Below, piece after piece: positions 8,364 to 16,923 of a stretch of 64,000 nt of DNA. The notes beneath the pieces are model-generated. The model did no database searches and was not told the DNA's origin. It saw only the letters and a program-made list of their open reading frames with translations. The DNA lies in the NCBI RefSeq assembly GCF_024170005.1, contig NZ_JALJXJ010000020.1, forward strand, positions 62,001 to 126,000. Direction: 5' to 3'. Each line of letters opens with the position of its first letter. Position 1 is the first letter of the stretch. Made by a program: the position numbers and the translations under genes. This DNA is from Azospirillum lipoferum (GTDB lineage Bacteria > Pseudomonadota > Alphaproteobacteria > Azospirillales > Azospirillaceae).

Positions 8364-9329
8364 ATGAAACGCCACCATCTTCTCGCGACCGCTGCGATGA
8401 TCCTGTTCACCGCCCCCGCGCTGTCGCTGGCCCAGACGCCGGCACCGGCCAAGACGGCGACCGAGAAGGCCCAGACGGCGCAGCAGGACATGACCTTCGC
8501 CGAAAAGGCGGCGATCAGCGACATGTTCGAAATCCAGGCGGGCAAGCTGGCGCAGGACCAGGCGAAGGAGCAGGGCGTCAAGCAGTTCGGCAGCCACATG
8601 GTGGCCGACCACACCAAGACCTCCGACGCCATGAAGGCGATGGCCCAGCAGAAGTCGATGACCCTGCCGACCAAGCTCGATTCCGAACACCAGCAGAAGC
8701 TGGACAAGCTGCGCGGCCTGAAGGGCGATCAGTTCGATTCAGCCTACCTCCAGGGCCAGATGGACGCCCACCAGACCGCCATCACGCTGTTCCGCCAGCA
8801 GGCGGAGAACGGCAAGGACGCCGATCTGAAGCGCTTCGCCGAACAGAGCCTGCCGACGCTGGAACAGCATCTGCGCCAGGTCCGCGACCTGCGACCCAAT
8901 GTTGCGTCCGCCGGAGGCGCCCAGCAGAGCACCAGCTTTGAAAAGATGATGGGCAAGGATGTCTATGGCGAGAACGGCAAGAAGCTGGGCGACGTCGCCG
9001 ACATCATCCTCGACGCCCAGACCGGCAAGGCCACCCAGGTGATCCTGAACCGCGGCGGCGTGCTGGGCATCGGCGCCAAGCAGGTGGCGCTCGACTACAA
9101 CCTGCTGCGCAGCGACGGCGACCGGGTCGTCGCCCGGCAGGTGACCGAGGATCAGGTCAAGCAGATGGCGGAGTTCAAGTACGACGACACCACCGTCTCG
9201 CTCGGCAAGCGCCACGGCGGCAGCGCAAGCGGCAGCAGCACCGACCACAACGCGACCGGCCATAGCACGGGTGCGGCCGGCGGCATGGACAGCACCCAGC
9301 CGCGCAATCCGCAGCCGAACCAGCAGTGA
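8364..9329 (+). CDS. Exported DUF4142 and PRC-barrel protein
   Basis: A 321-residue protein. A signal peptide covers about residues 1-23 (MKRHHLLATAAMILFTAPAL, then SLAQ). A DUF4142 ferritin-like helical domain follows at about 45-185 (DMTFAEKAAISDMFEIQAG; HMVADHTK; DAHQTAITLFR). A PRC-barrel domain is at about 200-265 (GKDVYGENGKKLGDVADIIL). The tail is rich in Gly, Ser and His. DUF4142 proteins are periplasmic and often stress-linked; PRC barrels bind partner proteins or ligands. The candidate EcfG promoter upstream suits that role. ATG 8364 was chosen because the signal peptide starts there and a GAGGAG site precedes it. The combination of the two domains is uncommon to me, and its molecular job is unknown. 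Confidence 0.85.
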   Translation: MKRHHLLATAAMILFTAPALSLAQTPAPAKTATEKAQTAQQDMTFAEKAAISDMFEIQAGKLAQDQAKEQGVKQFGSHMVADHTKTSDAMKAMAQQKSMTLPTKLDSEHQQKLDKLRGLKGDQFDSAYLQGQMDAHQTAITLFRQQAENGKDADLKRFAEQSLPTLEQHLRQVRDLRPNVASAGGAQQSTSFEKMMGKDVYGENGKKLGDVADIILDAQTGKATQVILNRGGVLGIGAKQVALDYNLLRSDGDRVVARQVTEDQVKQMAEFKYDDTTVSLGKRHGGSASGSSTDHNATGHSTGAAGGMDSTQPRNPQPNQQ

Positions 9330-9358
9330 TCCTGCACCGATTTCCTACACCCAGCCGC

Positions 9359-9389
9359 CCGCCGCCGGGACTCCACCTCCCGGCGGCGG
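9359..9389. other. Perfect 12-bp hairpin between two genes
   Basis: CCGCCGCCGGGA pairs perfectly with TCCCGGCGGCGG across a 7-base loop. It stands between the DUF4142 gene and the small gene at 9417. With no T-run it may be a leaky terminator or a 3' end stabiliser that sets different levels of the two products. Confidence 0.55.
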
Positions 9390-9416
9390 CGATGGCCAAC
9401 TGACGGAGAACACGCG

Positions 9417-9665
9417 ATGGCGAATGCCAGCAAGAAGCATATGAGCCCCAGTGGGCAGGGCAAGGGCACCGGCACCGGGGCCAACACCGACCTGCCGGCC
9501 GGCTCCATCGGCGACAACGCCGTGCTGTCGAACCGCGACAAGTCCCGTCATTCCGACGCCCGCGGCCTGGACAGCAAGGCCGTGCAGACCGAACAGATGC
9601 AGGACCACGTTGCGAACCACAATCCGGACGACGACCGACCGGCGGAGGACCGCCCCGCCGACTAA
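9417..9665 (+). CDS. Small hydrophilic, probably disordered protein (82 aa)
   Basis: Eighty-two residues, starting MANASKKHMSPSGQGKGTG and ending in a Pro/Asp/Glu stretch. It is rich in Gly, Asp, Asn, Gln and Ser with almost no hydrophobic residues, as expected for a disordered, hydrophilin-like protein. It follows the DUF4142 gene on the same strand and is closed by a strong terminator at 9694. The pairing with an exported stress-type protein suggests a stress-protective role, but that is inference. I recognise no family. Codon use is like its neighbours. Confidence 0.65.
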   Translation: MANASKKHMSPSGQGKGTGTGANTDLPAGSIGDNAVLSNRDKSRHSDARGLDSKAVQTEQMQDHVANHNPDDDRPAEDRPAD

Positions 9666-9693
9666 CCTCCGGTGATGGTTGGTGAGGTTCCCG

Positions 9694-9724
9694 AACGGGA
9701 CCGGCACAGTCCGGTCCCGTTTTG
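9694..9724 (+). terminator. Rho-independent terminator
   Basis: AACGGGACCGG pairs perfectly with CCGGTCCCGTT over a 6-base loop and runs into TTTT. It ends the 8364-9665 transcript and also lies just past the stop of the convergent TIGR02302 gene. Confidence 0.85.
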
Positions 9725-9739
9725 CGTTTCCGTGCCGTG

Positions 9740-12430
9740 TCAGAACTGCTTCAGCAACCGGTCGATGTAGTTGCGTTCCTCCTGCGGGCGCCCGTATTGG
9801 CCGGAGCGGCGGCGGAGTTCGTCGAGGATTTCGCGGGCGCGCTGGAGTTCCGACTGCTCCGGAATCTTCACGTCGTTGGAATCCTGCATGCCGTAGCCGG
9901 ACGGGCGGCGGCCCAGCGGGTCGCGGCCCCGGCCCTGGCGGGGCATCTGGCCCTGCTGGCCCATCATCGCCGGACCGCCCTGGCCCATCATCTGCTGGGC
10001 CATCTGTTCGGCCATGCCCTGCATGCCCTGCTGGAGCTGCTCCATCGCTTCGGTCTGCGACGGCACCGCGGCGCCGGGGGCGCCCTGCTGCAAGGCCTGG
10101 GCGGCGTCGCGCATGGCGCGTTCGGCGCGGCCCAGCGGTTGCGGGATTTCGCCGCCCTGCTGCTCGCCCATGCGCCGCATCAGCTCGCCCAACTGACGGC
10201 GCAGCGCCTCCTGCTGTTCGGCCTGCTTCTGCATGGTCGGGCTGCCGGAGTTCTGCTGTTGCTGTCCCTGCTGGTTCCGGCGCTGGTTCTGCTGGCGGCC
10301 GCGGGGCTGGTCGCCCTGCTGCCCCTGCTGGTCCATCGATTCCTGCGACTGGCGGAAGCTCTGGTCGAGGAGCTGCTGCTGCTGCTGCGCCAGCTTCTGC
10401 AACTGCTGCATCATCTCCCAGGACTGGTTCTGCTGTTGCTGGCCGTTCTGCTGGTTCATCTGCGCCATGGCGCCGGAGCGCATGTTCTCCAGCATCTGCT
10501 GAAGCTGGGACAGCATCTGGCGGGCAGCGTCGCGCGATCCCGTCTGCGCCATCTCGCGCATGCGGTCGAGCATCTGCTGGAGGTCGCCGCGGTCGGTCAT
10601 CCTGTCGGCCAGCTCCGGCGGGACCATCGGGATCTGCTCGCCGCGCTGCATGGCCTCCAGCATGCGCTGTTCCATCGCGTCCATGAACTTGTCGAGGGCC
10701 GCCTGCAACTCGTCCATCAGGCGGTTCAGCTCCTCGTCGGAGGCGTTCTTGTCCAGCGCTTCCGACAGCCGCTTTTCGGCGTCGCGCAGATCCTTTTCCG
10801 CCAGCGACAGGCCGCCGTCCTCGATGCGCAGGGCGGTTTCCCACAGAAGCTGCTGGAGCGCCGGGACGGACTCGGCGCTCTGGTCCAGCATCAGCCGGGC
10901 CATGGCGGTGCGCAGGGACAGGAAGGCGACGATGTCGTTGCCGTAGCTGTCGGGGCGCGCGGAGATCTCCGCCAGGGCGCGGGCGACCTGGACGCGGGAT
11001 TGCTGCGGGTTCCGGGTCAGGATTTTGCGCTGGTTGACGATGGCGCGGGCGACCGGGTGATTGAAGCTGCGTTCCGGCAGGATGATCGCCGCATCCTCCG
11101 ACCGGCCGGTCTGGCCGGCGCCGTCGGTGGCGGTCAACCGCACCGTCACCGGCATCCCGGCCCAGGGGTGAGCGGTCAGATCCTGGAAGGCGGTGCCGTG
11201 CGCATCCTTCGGCCGGACGCCGGGAAGCGACAGCGGGAACTCCAGAACCTGCTCGGCTTCCGTCCTCGGCGCGTCCTTCGGCGGCGCATCTGCTTTCGCC
11301 GCGCCGGGGGCGGCCGGAACCTCCGGCGCGAGGCGGATCTGGGCCTTCACCTCGGTCAGGCCGTAATCGTCGCGGGCGGCATAGTCCAGCTTCAGCGCGC
11401 CGCGTTCGCCGGCGGCGGGCGGGGTGGCGTGGGCGATGATCGGCGCGCGGTCGGGCACCACCTGGATCGGCCAGGAGCCGAGCGTCCGCCCGCCCTGGGT
11501 GACGGCGATGCGGGTGCCGCCGGTCACCGGTTTCTGCACCTGGAAATTGGTGGAGTCCACCGCCTCGAACGGGCCGGTCTGGTCGCCGGCCTCCAGGCTG
11601 GGGGTACCGCTGCCGCCGGTGACGCGGGCCAGCACGAGGCTGCCCTGCGGGATGTGGACCGGCTGGTCGGCAGTCGGATTGCCGGCGGGATGGTCGGCGG
11701 AAGTTCCCGCCGCCTGCTGGGCGGCCGGCTTGGCGGTGGAGCCGGATTTCAGGAAGACCGGCGGCAGGCCGGTGTAGTCGGGCGGGTTGATCCAGAGGTC
11801 CAGCGTCGCCGCGGCGGTGACGGTGCCACCGGCGAACTGCGGGGTGAGGGCCGCGGCGATCCGCGGGCGCCAGTCTCCCCAGGCGGCGGCACCGGCGACC
11901 ACCAGCGTCAGGATCACCAGCGCGCGCAGGGCATAGCGGTCGTGCGACGGCACCTCGGTCCCCGGCCAGGCGACGCGCAGGCCGCGCATGGCGGCGCGCG
12001 TGCGTTCCTGGTGCAGGCGCCACAGCGCCTGGGCGGTCGGGTCGTTGCCGGCGGGGCGGTCGCGCAGGGTGTGCAGCGGGCGGTGGGCGAGGCCGCTGTC
12101 CCGCTCCAGACGGCGGCGGGCCTCATCCTCCGCCGGGGCGCGGAAGCGGCGGATTCCGACGACGAGCGACAGCAGGAAGGCGGTGGCCAGCACCAGCAGG
12201 GCCAGCGCGTGCAGCCAGCCCGGCAGCAGGATCGGCAGGTTCAGCAGGGCGAGCACCAGGAAGGCGCCCAGCACCGACAGCGGCGCCCACAGCGCCGGCC
12301 CCAGCCGCTCCCACAACAGCGCCGCACGCGCCTGGGCAAGACGGAACCGGGGTTCCGTCACGCCGTCCGCCGGGTCCGCATTCCGGTCTCGCTCGGATCC
12401 GGCGTCGCCGCGTCGCTCGTTCTGCTTCAT
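9740..12430 (-). CDS. TIGR02302-family membrane protein
   Basis: An 896-codon frame from ATG 12430. Two adjacent membrane segments fall at about residues 35-75 (LWAPLSVLGAFLVLALLNL and the stretch after it), and a third at about 155-175. A large extracytoplasmic region follows with beta-type segments, then a Gln/Met-rich coiled region at roughly 600-790 with many QQ runs. The end is an EERNYIDRLLKQF tail. This domain order and length match the TIGR02302 family found in alphaproteobacteria, whose function is not established. The tract of repeated CAG-type codons makes the gene low in complexity there. Start choice: an in-frame upstream ATG at 12511 would add a poorly conserved Gly/Arg stretch, so the start just before KQNERRGDAG is preferred. 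Confidence 0.85.
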   Translation of the reverse strand: MKQNERRGDAGSERDRNADPADGVTEPRFRLAQARAALLWERLGPALWAPLSVLGAFLVLALLNLPILLPGWLHALALLVLATAFLLSLVVGIRRFRAPAEDEARRRLERDSGLAHRPLHTLRDRPAGNDPTAQALWRLHQERTRAAMRGLRVAWPGTEVPSHDRYALRALVILTLVVAGAAAWGDWRPRIAAALTPQFAGGTVTAAATLDLWINPPDYTGLPPVFLKSGSTAKPAAQQAAGTSADHPAGNPTADQPVHIPQGSLVLARVTGGSGTPSLEAGDQTGPFEAVDSTNFQVQKPVTGGTRIAVTQGGRTLGSWPIQVVPDRAPIIAHATPPAAGERGALKLDYAARDDYGLTEVKAQIRLAPEVPAAPGAAKADAPPKDAPRTEAEQVLEFPLSLPGVRPKDAHGTAFQDLTAHPWAGMPVTVRLTATDGAGQTGRSEDAAIILPERSFNHPVARAIVNQRKILTRNPQQSRVQVARALAEISARPDSYGNDIVAFLSLRTAMARLMLDQSAESVPALQQLLWETALRIEDGGLSLAEKDLRDAEKRLSEALDKNASDEELNRLMDELQAALDKFMDAMEQRMLEAMQRGEQIPMVPPELADRMTDRGDLQQMLDRMREMAQTGSRDAARQMLSQLQQMLENMRSGAMAQMNQQNGQQQQNQSWEMMQQLQKLAQQQQQLLDQSFRQSQESMDQQGQQGDQPRGRQQNQRRNQQGQQQQNSGSPTMQKQAEQQEALRRQLGELMRRMGEQQGGEIPQPLGRAERAMRDAAQALQQGAPGAAVPSQTEAMEQLQQGMQGMAEQMAQQMMGQGGPAMMGQQGQMPRQGRGRDPLGRRPSGYGMQDSNDVKIPEQSELQRAREILDELRRRSGQYGRPQEERNYIDRLLKQF

Positions 12431-12651
12431 GCCGCCCCCTCCGCGCCGAAAGGCAGCCGGTCCGGCGGTTCGCCTGCCGCGGACCGGTGATGCTTCTCGC
12501 AAACCAATCATATAGGCGTCGCCCGCGGATTTTGCCCGCCGGTTCGTTCACCTCACGTCGATGGTACAGCCCATCATTGCGGGATGGCGAAACTATGACG
12601 CGCGGCGCCCGGCCGAAATTTCGGGAAGGAATTCCGGGAAGGACTGGCGTA

Positions 12652-13590
12652 TCAGTCGCCGTCGCCGGCCGGCAGCGGCTTGGTCAGGGTGACGCGGCGT
12701 CGGGTCTCGCGGTGCAGGATGTAGAGGCCGCTCGCCATCACCACGGCGGCGCCGACGGCCATGGTCGTGGTCGGCACCTCTCCCCACATGAACCAGCCGA
12801 AGACGACCGCCAGCAGCAGCGAGGTGTAGTTCAGCGGCGCCACCACCGCGGCCGGAGCCAGTGAATAGGCGCGGGTCAGCATCAGCTGGCCGCAGCCGCC
12901 GAGAAGTCCGGTCGCCAGCAGCAGAAGCCAGCCCATCGCATCCGGGGTGACCCAGGAGAAGGGCAGCGACAGTCCCAGCAGCACGGTGGTCAGCAGGGTG
13001 AAGTAGAAGACGATGGTGTCCGGACGCTCCGTCCGGCTGAGCTGGCGGATGGCGATCATCGCCAGCGCGTTGGTCAGCGCGCCGAACAGCGCGATGATGG
13101 CGCCCAGGTTCAGCACGTCGCCGCTGGGCCGGACGATGATCAGCACGCCGGCGAAGCCGACCAGCACTGCGCTCCAGCGGTGGATGCCGACCTTCTCGCT
13201 CAGCAGCGGGACCGACAGGGCGGTGAGAAACAGCGGGGCGGCGAAGTTCAGCGCGATGGCGTCGCCCAGCGGCAGCAGATGGAAGGACCAGAACATGGCG
13301 ACCATGGTGGTCAGCCCGATCAGCGACCGCCCCATATGGCCCCAGGCATAGCGGGTGCGCAGCGTGGTGGCGAACCCGGTGCCGAGATGGATCGACAGGC
13401 AGACCGGGATCAGCGCGAACAGGCTGCGGAAGAACATCACCTCGGTCACCGGGAAGCGGTCCATCAGGAGCTTCGCCAGGACGTTCATCAGCGAGAAGAA
13501 CAGCACGGACATCAGCATCAAGGCGATGCCGCGGGGCGTGTTGTCGACGCGCTTGTGCGTAAGGGGGGTGGTTTCAGGCGGGGCTGTCAC
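12652..13590 (-). CDS. EamA/DMT-superfamily transporter
   Basis: A 312-residue integral membrane protein with about ten hydrophobic segments arranged as two EamA repeats (first repeat from GIALMLMSVLFFSLMNVLAK, second around residue 165). This is the drug/metabolite transporter layout, a family of exporters of amino acids, metabolites or nucleosides. The start is GTG 13590. The C-terminal tail is basic and cytoplasmic. The substrate is not predictable, and no regulator is adjacent. About 220 bp of sequence with no evident gene separates it from the TIGR02302 start. Confidence 0.88.
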   Translation of the reverse strand: MTAPPETTPLTHKRVDNTPRGIALMLMSVLFFSLMNVLAKLLMDRFPVTEVMFFRSLFALIPVCLSIHLGTGFATTLRTRYAWGHMGRSLIGLTTMVAMFWSFHLLPLGDAIALNFAAPLFLTALSVPLLSEKVGIHRWSAVLVGFAGVLIIVRPSGDVLNLGAIIALFGALTNALAMIAIRQLSRTERPDTIVFYFTLLTTVLLGLSLPFSWVTPDAMGWLLLLATGLLGGCGQLMLTRAYSLAPAAVVAPLNYTSLLLAVVFGWFMWGEVPTTTMAVGAAVVMASGLYILHRETRRRVTLTKPLPAGDGD

Positions 13591-13697
13591 AATGCGCAGA
13601 GCCTACCAAGCGACAACGCCCGCGTCACGGTGTCGCGACGCGGGCGGTCATGCCGGGGTGGTATGGCGGTATTGCGTAAACCCGCTTCGGCGGCCCG

Positions 13698-14255
13698 TCA
13701 GGCCTGGACCTTGAACAGGCCGGAGACTTCGGCCTCGGCGCGCAGCCAGTGCTCCTGCTCGCGCCCGTCGGGGCAGCCTTCCTCCTGCCAGATCTGATAG
13801 GCGCGTTCCTGGATCATGCGGTTGCGCTGGCCGCTCAGCAGACCTTCGGCGATGTTCATGTTCAGGCGGGCGAGCGAGACCAGCTTGCTCGTCTCGATGG
13901 CGCCCTGGGTCGCCAGCATGGTGGTGGAGACGACATACTGCGCCAGATTGCGCAGGTTGGCCTTCACCTCCGGCTCCACCGGGCAGTCGCCGTTCAGCAG
14001 GACCGTCTTGATGGCGATCCACAGCTTCAGGTTCTGGTCCAGCGTGATGGACACCTTGTCCGGCGAGTCGGACTCCAGCAGGGCGCTGGCCGCCTGCAGC
14101 AGGACGATGCTGTCCTGTTCCACCGACGCGAAGTTGGTGCGCAGGATGGTGTCGGCCCAGCTTTCCACCGGAGCCTCGAACACCGGCGCATTCGCGGCAG
14201 CGGCGGGAGCGGTGGCGGGAGCGGCGGAGGAGGCGGTCTTGCGCTTGGTGGCCAT
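13698..14255 (-). CDS. FlaF-like domain fused to DUF2934
   Basis: A 185-residue protein. After a Lys/Ala-rich N-terminus comes a helical region at about 40-142 that reads like the flagellin-synthesis regulator FlaF (ITLDQNLKLWIAIKTVLLNG; NLRNLAQYVVSTTML; NMNIAEGLLSG). In FlaF the matching parts are the DWNRRLW core and the final INRIIMQGL helix. The last 40 residues (RAYQIWQEEGCPDGREQEHW) are a DUF2934 motif. FlaF promotes flagellin production, so a role in flagellar control is possible. No fla, flb or fli gene is nearby, so this is an isolated copy. Start ATG 14255 was chosen because the preceding in-frame codons look non-coding. Confidence is high for the gene and moderate for the FlaF relation. 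Confidence 0.7.
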   Translation of the reverse strand: MATKRKTASSAAPATAPAAAANAPVFEAPVESWADTILRTNFASVEQDSIVLLQAASALLESDSPDKVSITLDQNLKLWIAIKTVLLNGDCPVEPEVKANLRNLAQYVVSTTMLATQGAIETSKLVSLARLNMNIAEGLLSGQRNRMIQERAYQIWQEEGCPDGREQEHWLRAEAEVSGLFKVQA

Positions 14256-14390
14256 GGTGGGTTCCCCAGGGAGCGTTCGGTCCGCGTCCACTTGAGCCAA
14301 CCATGTTTAAGATGCGGTTAAGACGCTACCGTTGCGCGCGCTTTCCCTACACCAGACGCCGCGACACGATGTCTCCACCATCACGGCCGG

Positions 14391-14999
14391 TCACGGGCCG
14401 CCGAAAGGCAAGCGGTAGTAAAAGCCGAAGACGTTGTTGGTGCCGGCCGCCGGATCGCCGGCTGCGGCGTCGTTGACGATGCGGCTGTAGCCCAGGCTGA
14501 AGCGGGACTTGTTGTCGAACTCGTATCCCAATTCCAGCTGCGAGCGGAACTCTGTGGTCGGCGCGCCTTCGCGCCGGGCGGTGGGCAGGGTGCCGGCGCC
14601 GACGCTGGGGGTGAAGACGAAGGAGCCGAGCGGCACGTCGACCAGCACGCCGCCGCTCAAGCCCCCGGACAGGCCGCGGGAAAGACCGGTCACGCCGCCG
14701 CGCGGGGTCAGGCTGCTGCCGGTGCCGGGACCGATCCAGGGCTGGATGTTGACATAGGGTTCGATCTGCGGGATCAGCGAAGACCCGATCCGGACCTTGC
14801 TGTTCAGGACACTCAGGTTGCTTTCCGGGGGGGGCTGAAGGCTGTAGGCGAGGCCGCCCAGCGCCCAGTTGCCGAACCGGCCGTCGGCGTCGATGGATTC
14901 CGCCCGCGCCATGCCGTTGCCCATCAGGGCAAGCCCGAGCAGGCAGCCGGCCAGGGTGGCCGGCAGACGGTTCCTCCGGTGGCTGGACAGGCGTTTCAC
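14391..14999 (-). CDS. PagL-like outer membrane beta-barrel protein, active site not conserved
   Basis: A 202-residue exported protein. The signal peptide is LPATLAGCLLGLALMGNGMA followed by an RAES cleavage region. The mature part is Gly-rich with alternating polar and hydrophobic strands, and ends with an aromatic GFYYRLPF strand typical of outer membrane proteins. The stretch TEFRSQLELGYEFDNKSRF then LGYSRIVND resembles the acyloxyacyl hydrolase/lipid A deacylase (PagL) family. The catalytic His-x-Ser of PagL is replaced (R-I-V), so deacylase activity is doubtful. Start: GTG 14999, because an AGGGGGG ribosome site lies just before it; two upstream in-frame ATGs (15092, 15017) lack one. Confidence 0.65.
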   Translation of the reverse strand: MKRLSSHRRNRLPATLAGCLLGLALMGNGMARAESIDADGRFGNWALGGLAYSLQPPPESNLSVLNSKVRIGSSLIPQIEPYVNIQPWIGPGTGSSLTPRGGVTGLSRGLSGGLSGGVLVDVPLGSFVFTPSVGAGTLPTARREGAPTTEFRSQLELGYEFDNKSRFSLGYSRIVNDAAAGDPAAGTNNVFGFYYRLPFGGP

Positions 15000-15190
15000 G
15001 GGCACCCCCCTCCCCATGGCCCTCGCAATGGCAAATCGGGTCGGACCATGCGGTCCAGCCACTATAACGAAGGGGCGTGGCAACTGACCCATGGTGTATC
15101 GGCACTACCCCTAGGATGTCGTCATTGCCATCTGCGTTTCAACCATGAAAGCAGGAGCGGGGCAGGATCAGGCTCTGTTATTCTATCGGC

Positions 15191-16747
15191 ATGACCGCGC
15201 ATCCCGCCGAACCCCGTGCTGGCTCCGGGTCGCAAGGGGAGGTGATCGCCTTCCTCGGCGATCCGCGCACCCATGGCGGGCAGGCGGTGCAGCGAATCGA
15301 CACCCATGCCGCCCTGGTCTTCCTGGCGGGTGACCGGGCGCTGAAGCTGAAGCGCGCGGTGCGCTATCCCTATCTGGACTATTCGACGGTGGAGAAGCGC
15401 CAGGCCGCCTGCGTGGCGGAACTGGCGATCAACCGCCGCAGCGCGCCGACGCTCTACCGCGGCGTGGTCGCCATCTGCCGCGGTATCGATGGCCGCCTGC
15501 GGCTGGATGAGGATGGCGGGGGAGACGGGGACGCCGTCGACTGGCTGGTGGAGATGGCGCGTTTCCCCGACGAGTCGCTGTTCGACCGCATGGCGGAGCG
15601 GCAGGCGCTGACCCTCCCTCTGATGCATCGTCTGGCCGAGCGGATCGCCGCCTTCCATCGCGAGGCCGCTCCCCGGCCGGAGGGGGGAGGGCTGGAGGCG
15701 ATGCTGGCGGTGGCCGACGGCAACTTCGAGGACCTGCGTGCCGCGCCGGACCTGTTCCCCGCCACGGCGGTAGAGCGGCTGGCGGAGCGTACGGGCGACG
15801 CGCTCGACCGGCTGGCGCCACTGCTGGAGGAGCGGCGGCGGGCGGGGTTCGTCCGCCATGGCCATGGCGACCTGCATCTGCGCAACATCGTCCTGCGGGA
15901 CGGCGAGCCGACCCTGTTCGACGCCATCGAGTTCGACGAGGCGCTGGCGGTGGCCGACGTCTTTTACGACCTCGCCTTCCTGCTGATGGATCTGGATCAC
16001 CGCGGGTTGCGGCCGCTGGGCAATGCGGTGCTGAACCGTTACCTGGAGGAAACCGGCGATTACGGCGGGCTGGCGGCGCTGCCGCTGTTCCTGTCGCTGC
16101 GTGCGGCGGTGCGGGCCAAGGTGTCGGCCGCCGCACTGCGGCTTGGGGGACGTGCGGAGGGATTGGCCGACGAGGCGCGGCGTTATCTGGACCATGCGCT
16201 TGCTGCGCTGGAACCGGCTCCGGCGCGGCTGGTCGCGGTCGGCGGGCTGTCGGGCAGCGGCAAGACGCGGCTTGCCCAGCGGATCGCGCCGGAGCTTGGC
16301 CCGGCACCCGGTGCGGTGGTTCTGCGCAGTGATGTGTTGCGCAAGCGGCTGTGCGGGGTCGCCGACACTGACCGGCTGCCGGACGAGGGCTATGCCCCGG
16401 CGGTGACCGGGCGGGTCTATGCCGAGCTTTACCGGCGGGCGGCGGCGGTGCTGGCCGCTGGCCACGCCGTGGTGGTCGATGCGGTCAGTGCCCGGCCGGA
16501 CGAACGCCGCCGGATCGAGGCCATCGCGGCGGAGGCCGGGGTGCGGTTCGACGGCATCTGGATGGAGGCGCCCTTGGCGGAGCGGATGGCGCGTGTGACC
16601 AATCGTCGCAACGATGCCTCCGACGCCACCGCCGAGGTGGCGAAACGGCAGGAATCCTACGATTTGGGGACCATCGGCTGGACGCGCCTGGATTCTGGCA
16701 GGGTTGCGTCGGATGTGCTGGACGACGCCCGTGCAAGCTTGGCCTAA
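15191..16747 (+). CDS. Phosphotransferase (APH-like) fused to P-loop kinase domain
   Basis: A 518-residue two-domain protein. The N-terminal half ends in the aminoglycoside-phosphotransferase catalytic loop GHGDLHLRNI at about residues 223-232, with the metal-binding Asp in LFDAIEFDEA. The C-terminal half starts with VGGLSGSGKTRLAQ (P-loop at about 349-357) and resembles zeta-toxin or gluconate-kinase-like ATPases. This fusion is a recognised COG2187/COG0645 pair. The substrates of both halves are unknown. It is followed by a universal stress gene on the same strand after about 175 bp, so the two may be independently transcribed. The start is ATG 15191. Confidence 0.82.
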   Translation: MTAHPAEPRAGSGSQGEVIAFLGDPRTHGGQAVQRIDTHAALVFLAGDRALKLKRAVRYPYLDYSTVEKRQAACVAELAINRRSAPTLYRGVVAICRGIDGRLRLDEDGGGDGDAVDWLVEMARFPDESLFDRMAERQALTLPLMHRLAERIAAFHREAAPRPEGGGLEAMLAVADGNFEDLRAAPDLFPATAVERLAERTGDALDRLAPLLEERRRAGFVRHGHGDLHLRNIVLRDGEPTLFDAIEFDEALAVADVFYDLAFLLMDLDHRGLRPLGNAVLNRYLEETGDYGGLAALPLFLSLRAAVRAKVSAAALRLGGRAEGLADEARRYLDHALAALEPAPARLVAVGGLSGSGKTRLAQRIAPELGPAPGAVVLRSDVLRKRLCGVADTDRLPDEGYAPAVTGRVYAELYRRAAAVLAAGHAVVVDAVSARPDERRRIEAIAAEAGVRFDGIWMEAPLAERMARVTNRRNDASDATAEVAKRQESYDLGTIGWTRLDSGRVASDVLDDARASLA

Positions 16748-16923
16748 TTCCAGGTGAGACAACGCGTCGAGGGCCATATCCTGAAGGTTGGCGGCCTCCG
16801 CTCCGGGCCGCGGACCGCAGCGACGACGGGGCGAATGACGGCATGGTGGGAATCGTCCGCCGCACCGGCGGGCGGACCGCCGCCGTCCGGGAAGGGCCGC
16901 TCGAACCGGTCCGGGAGGAGTCC

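Noticed and set aside
9722..12490. A 922-codon plus-strand frame with Leu/His-rich product
   Set aside because: It mirrors the Gln-rich coding region of the TIGR02302 gene; CAG codons read backward give CTG Leu runs.
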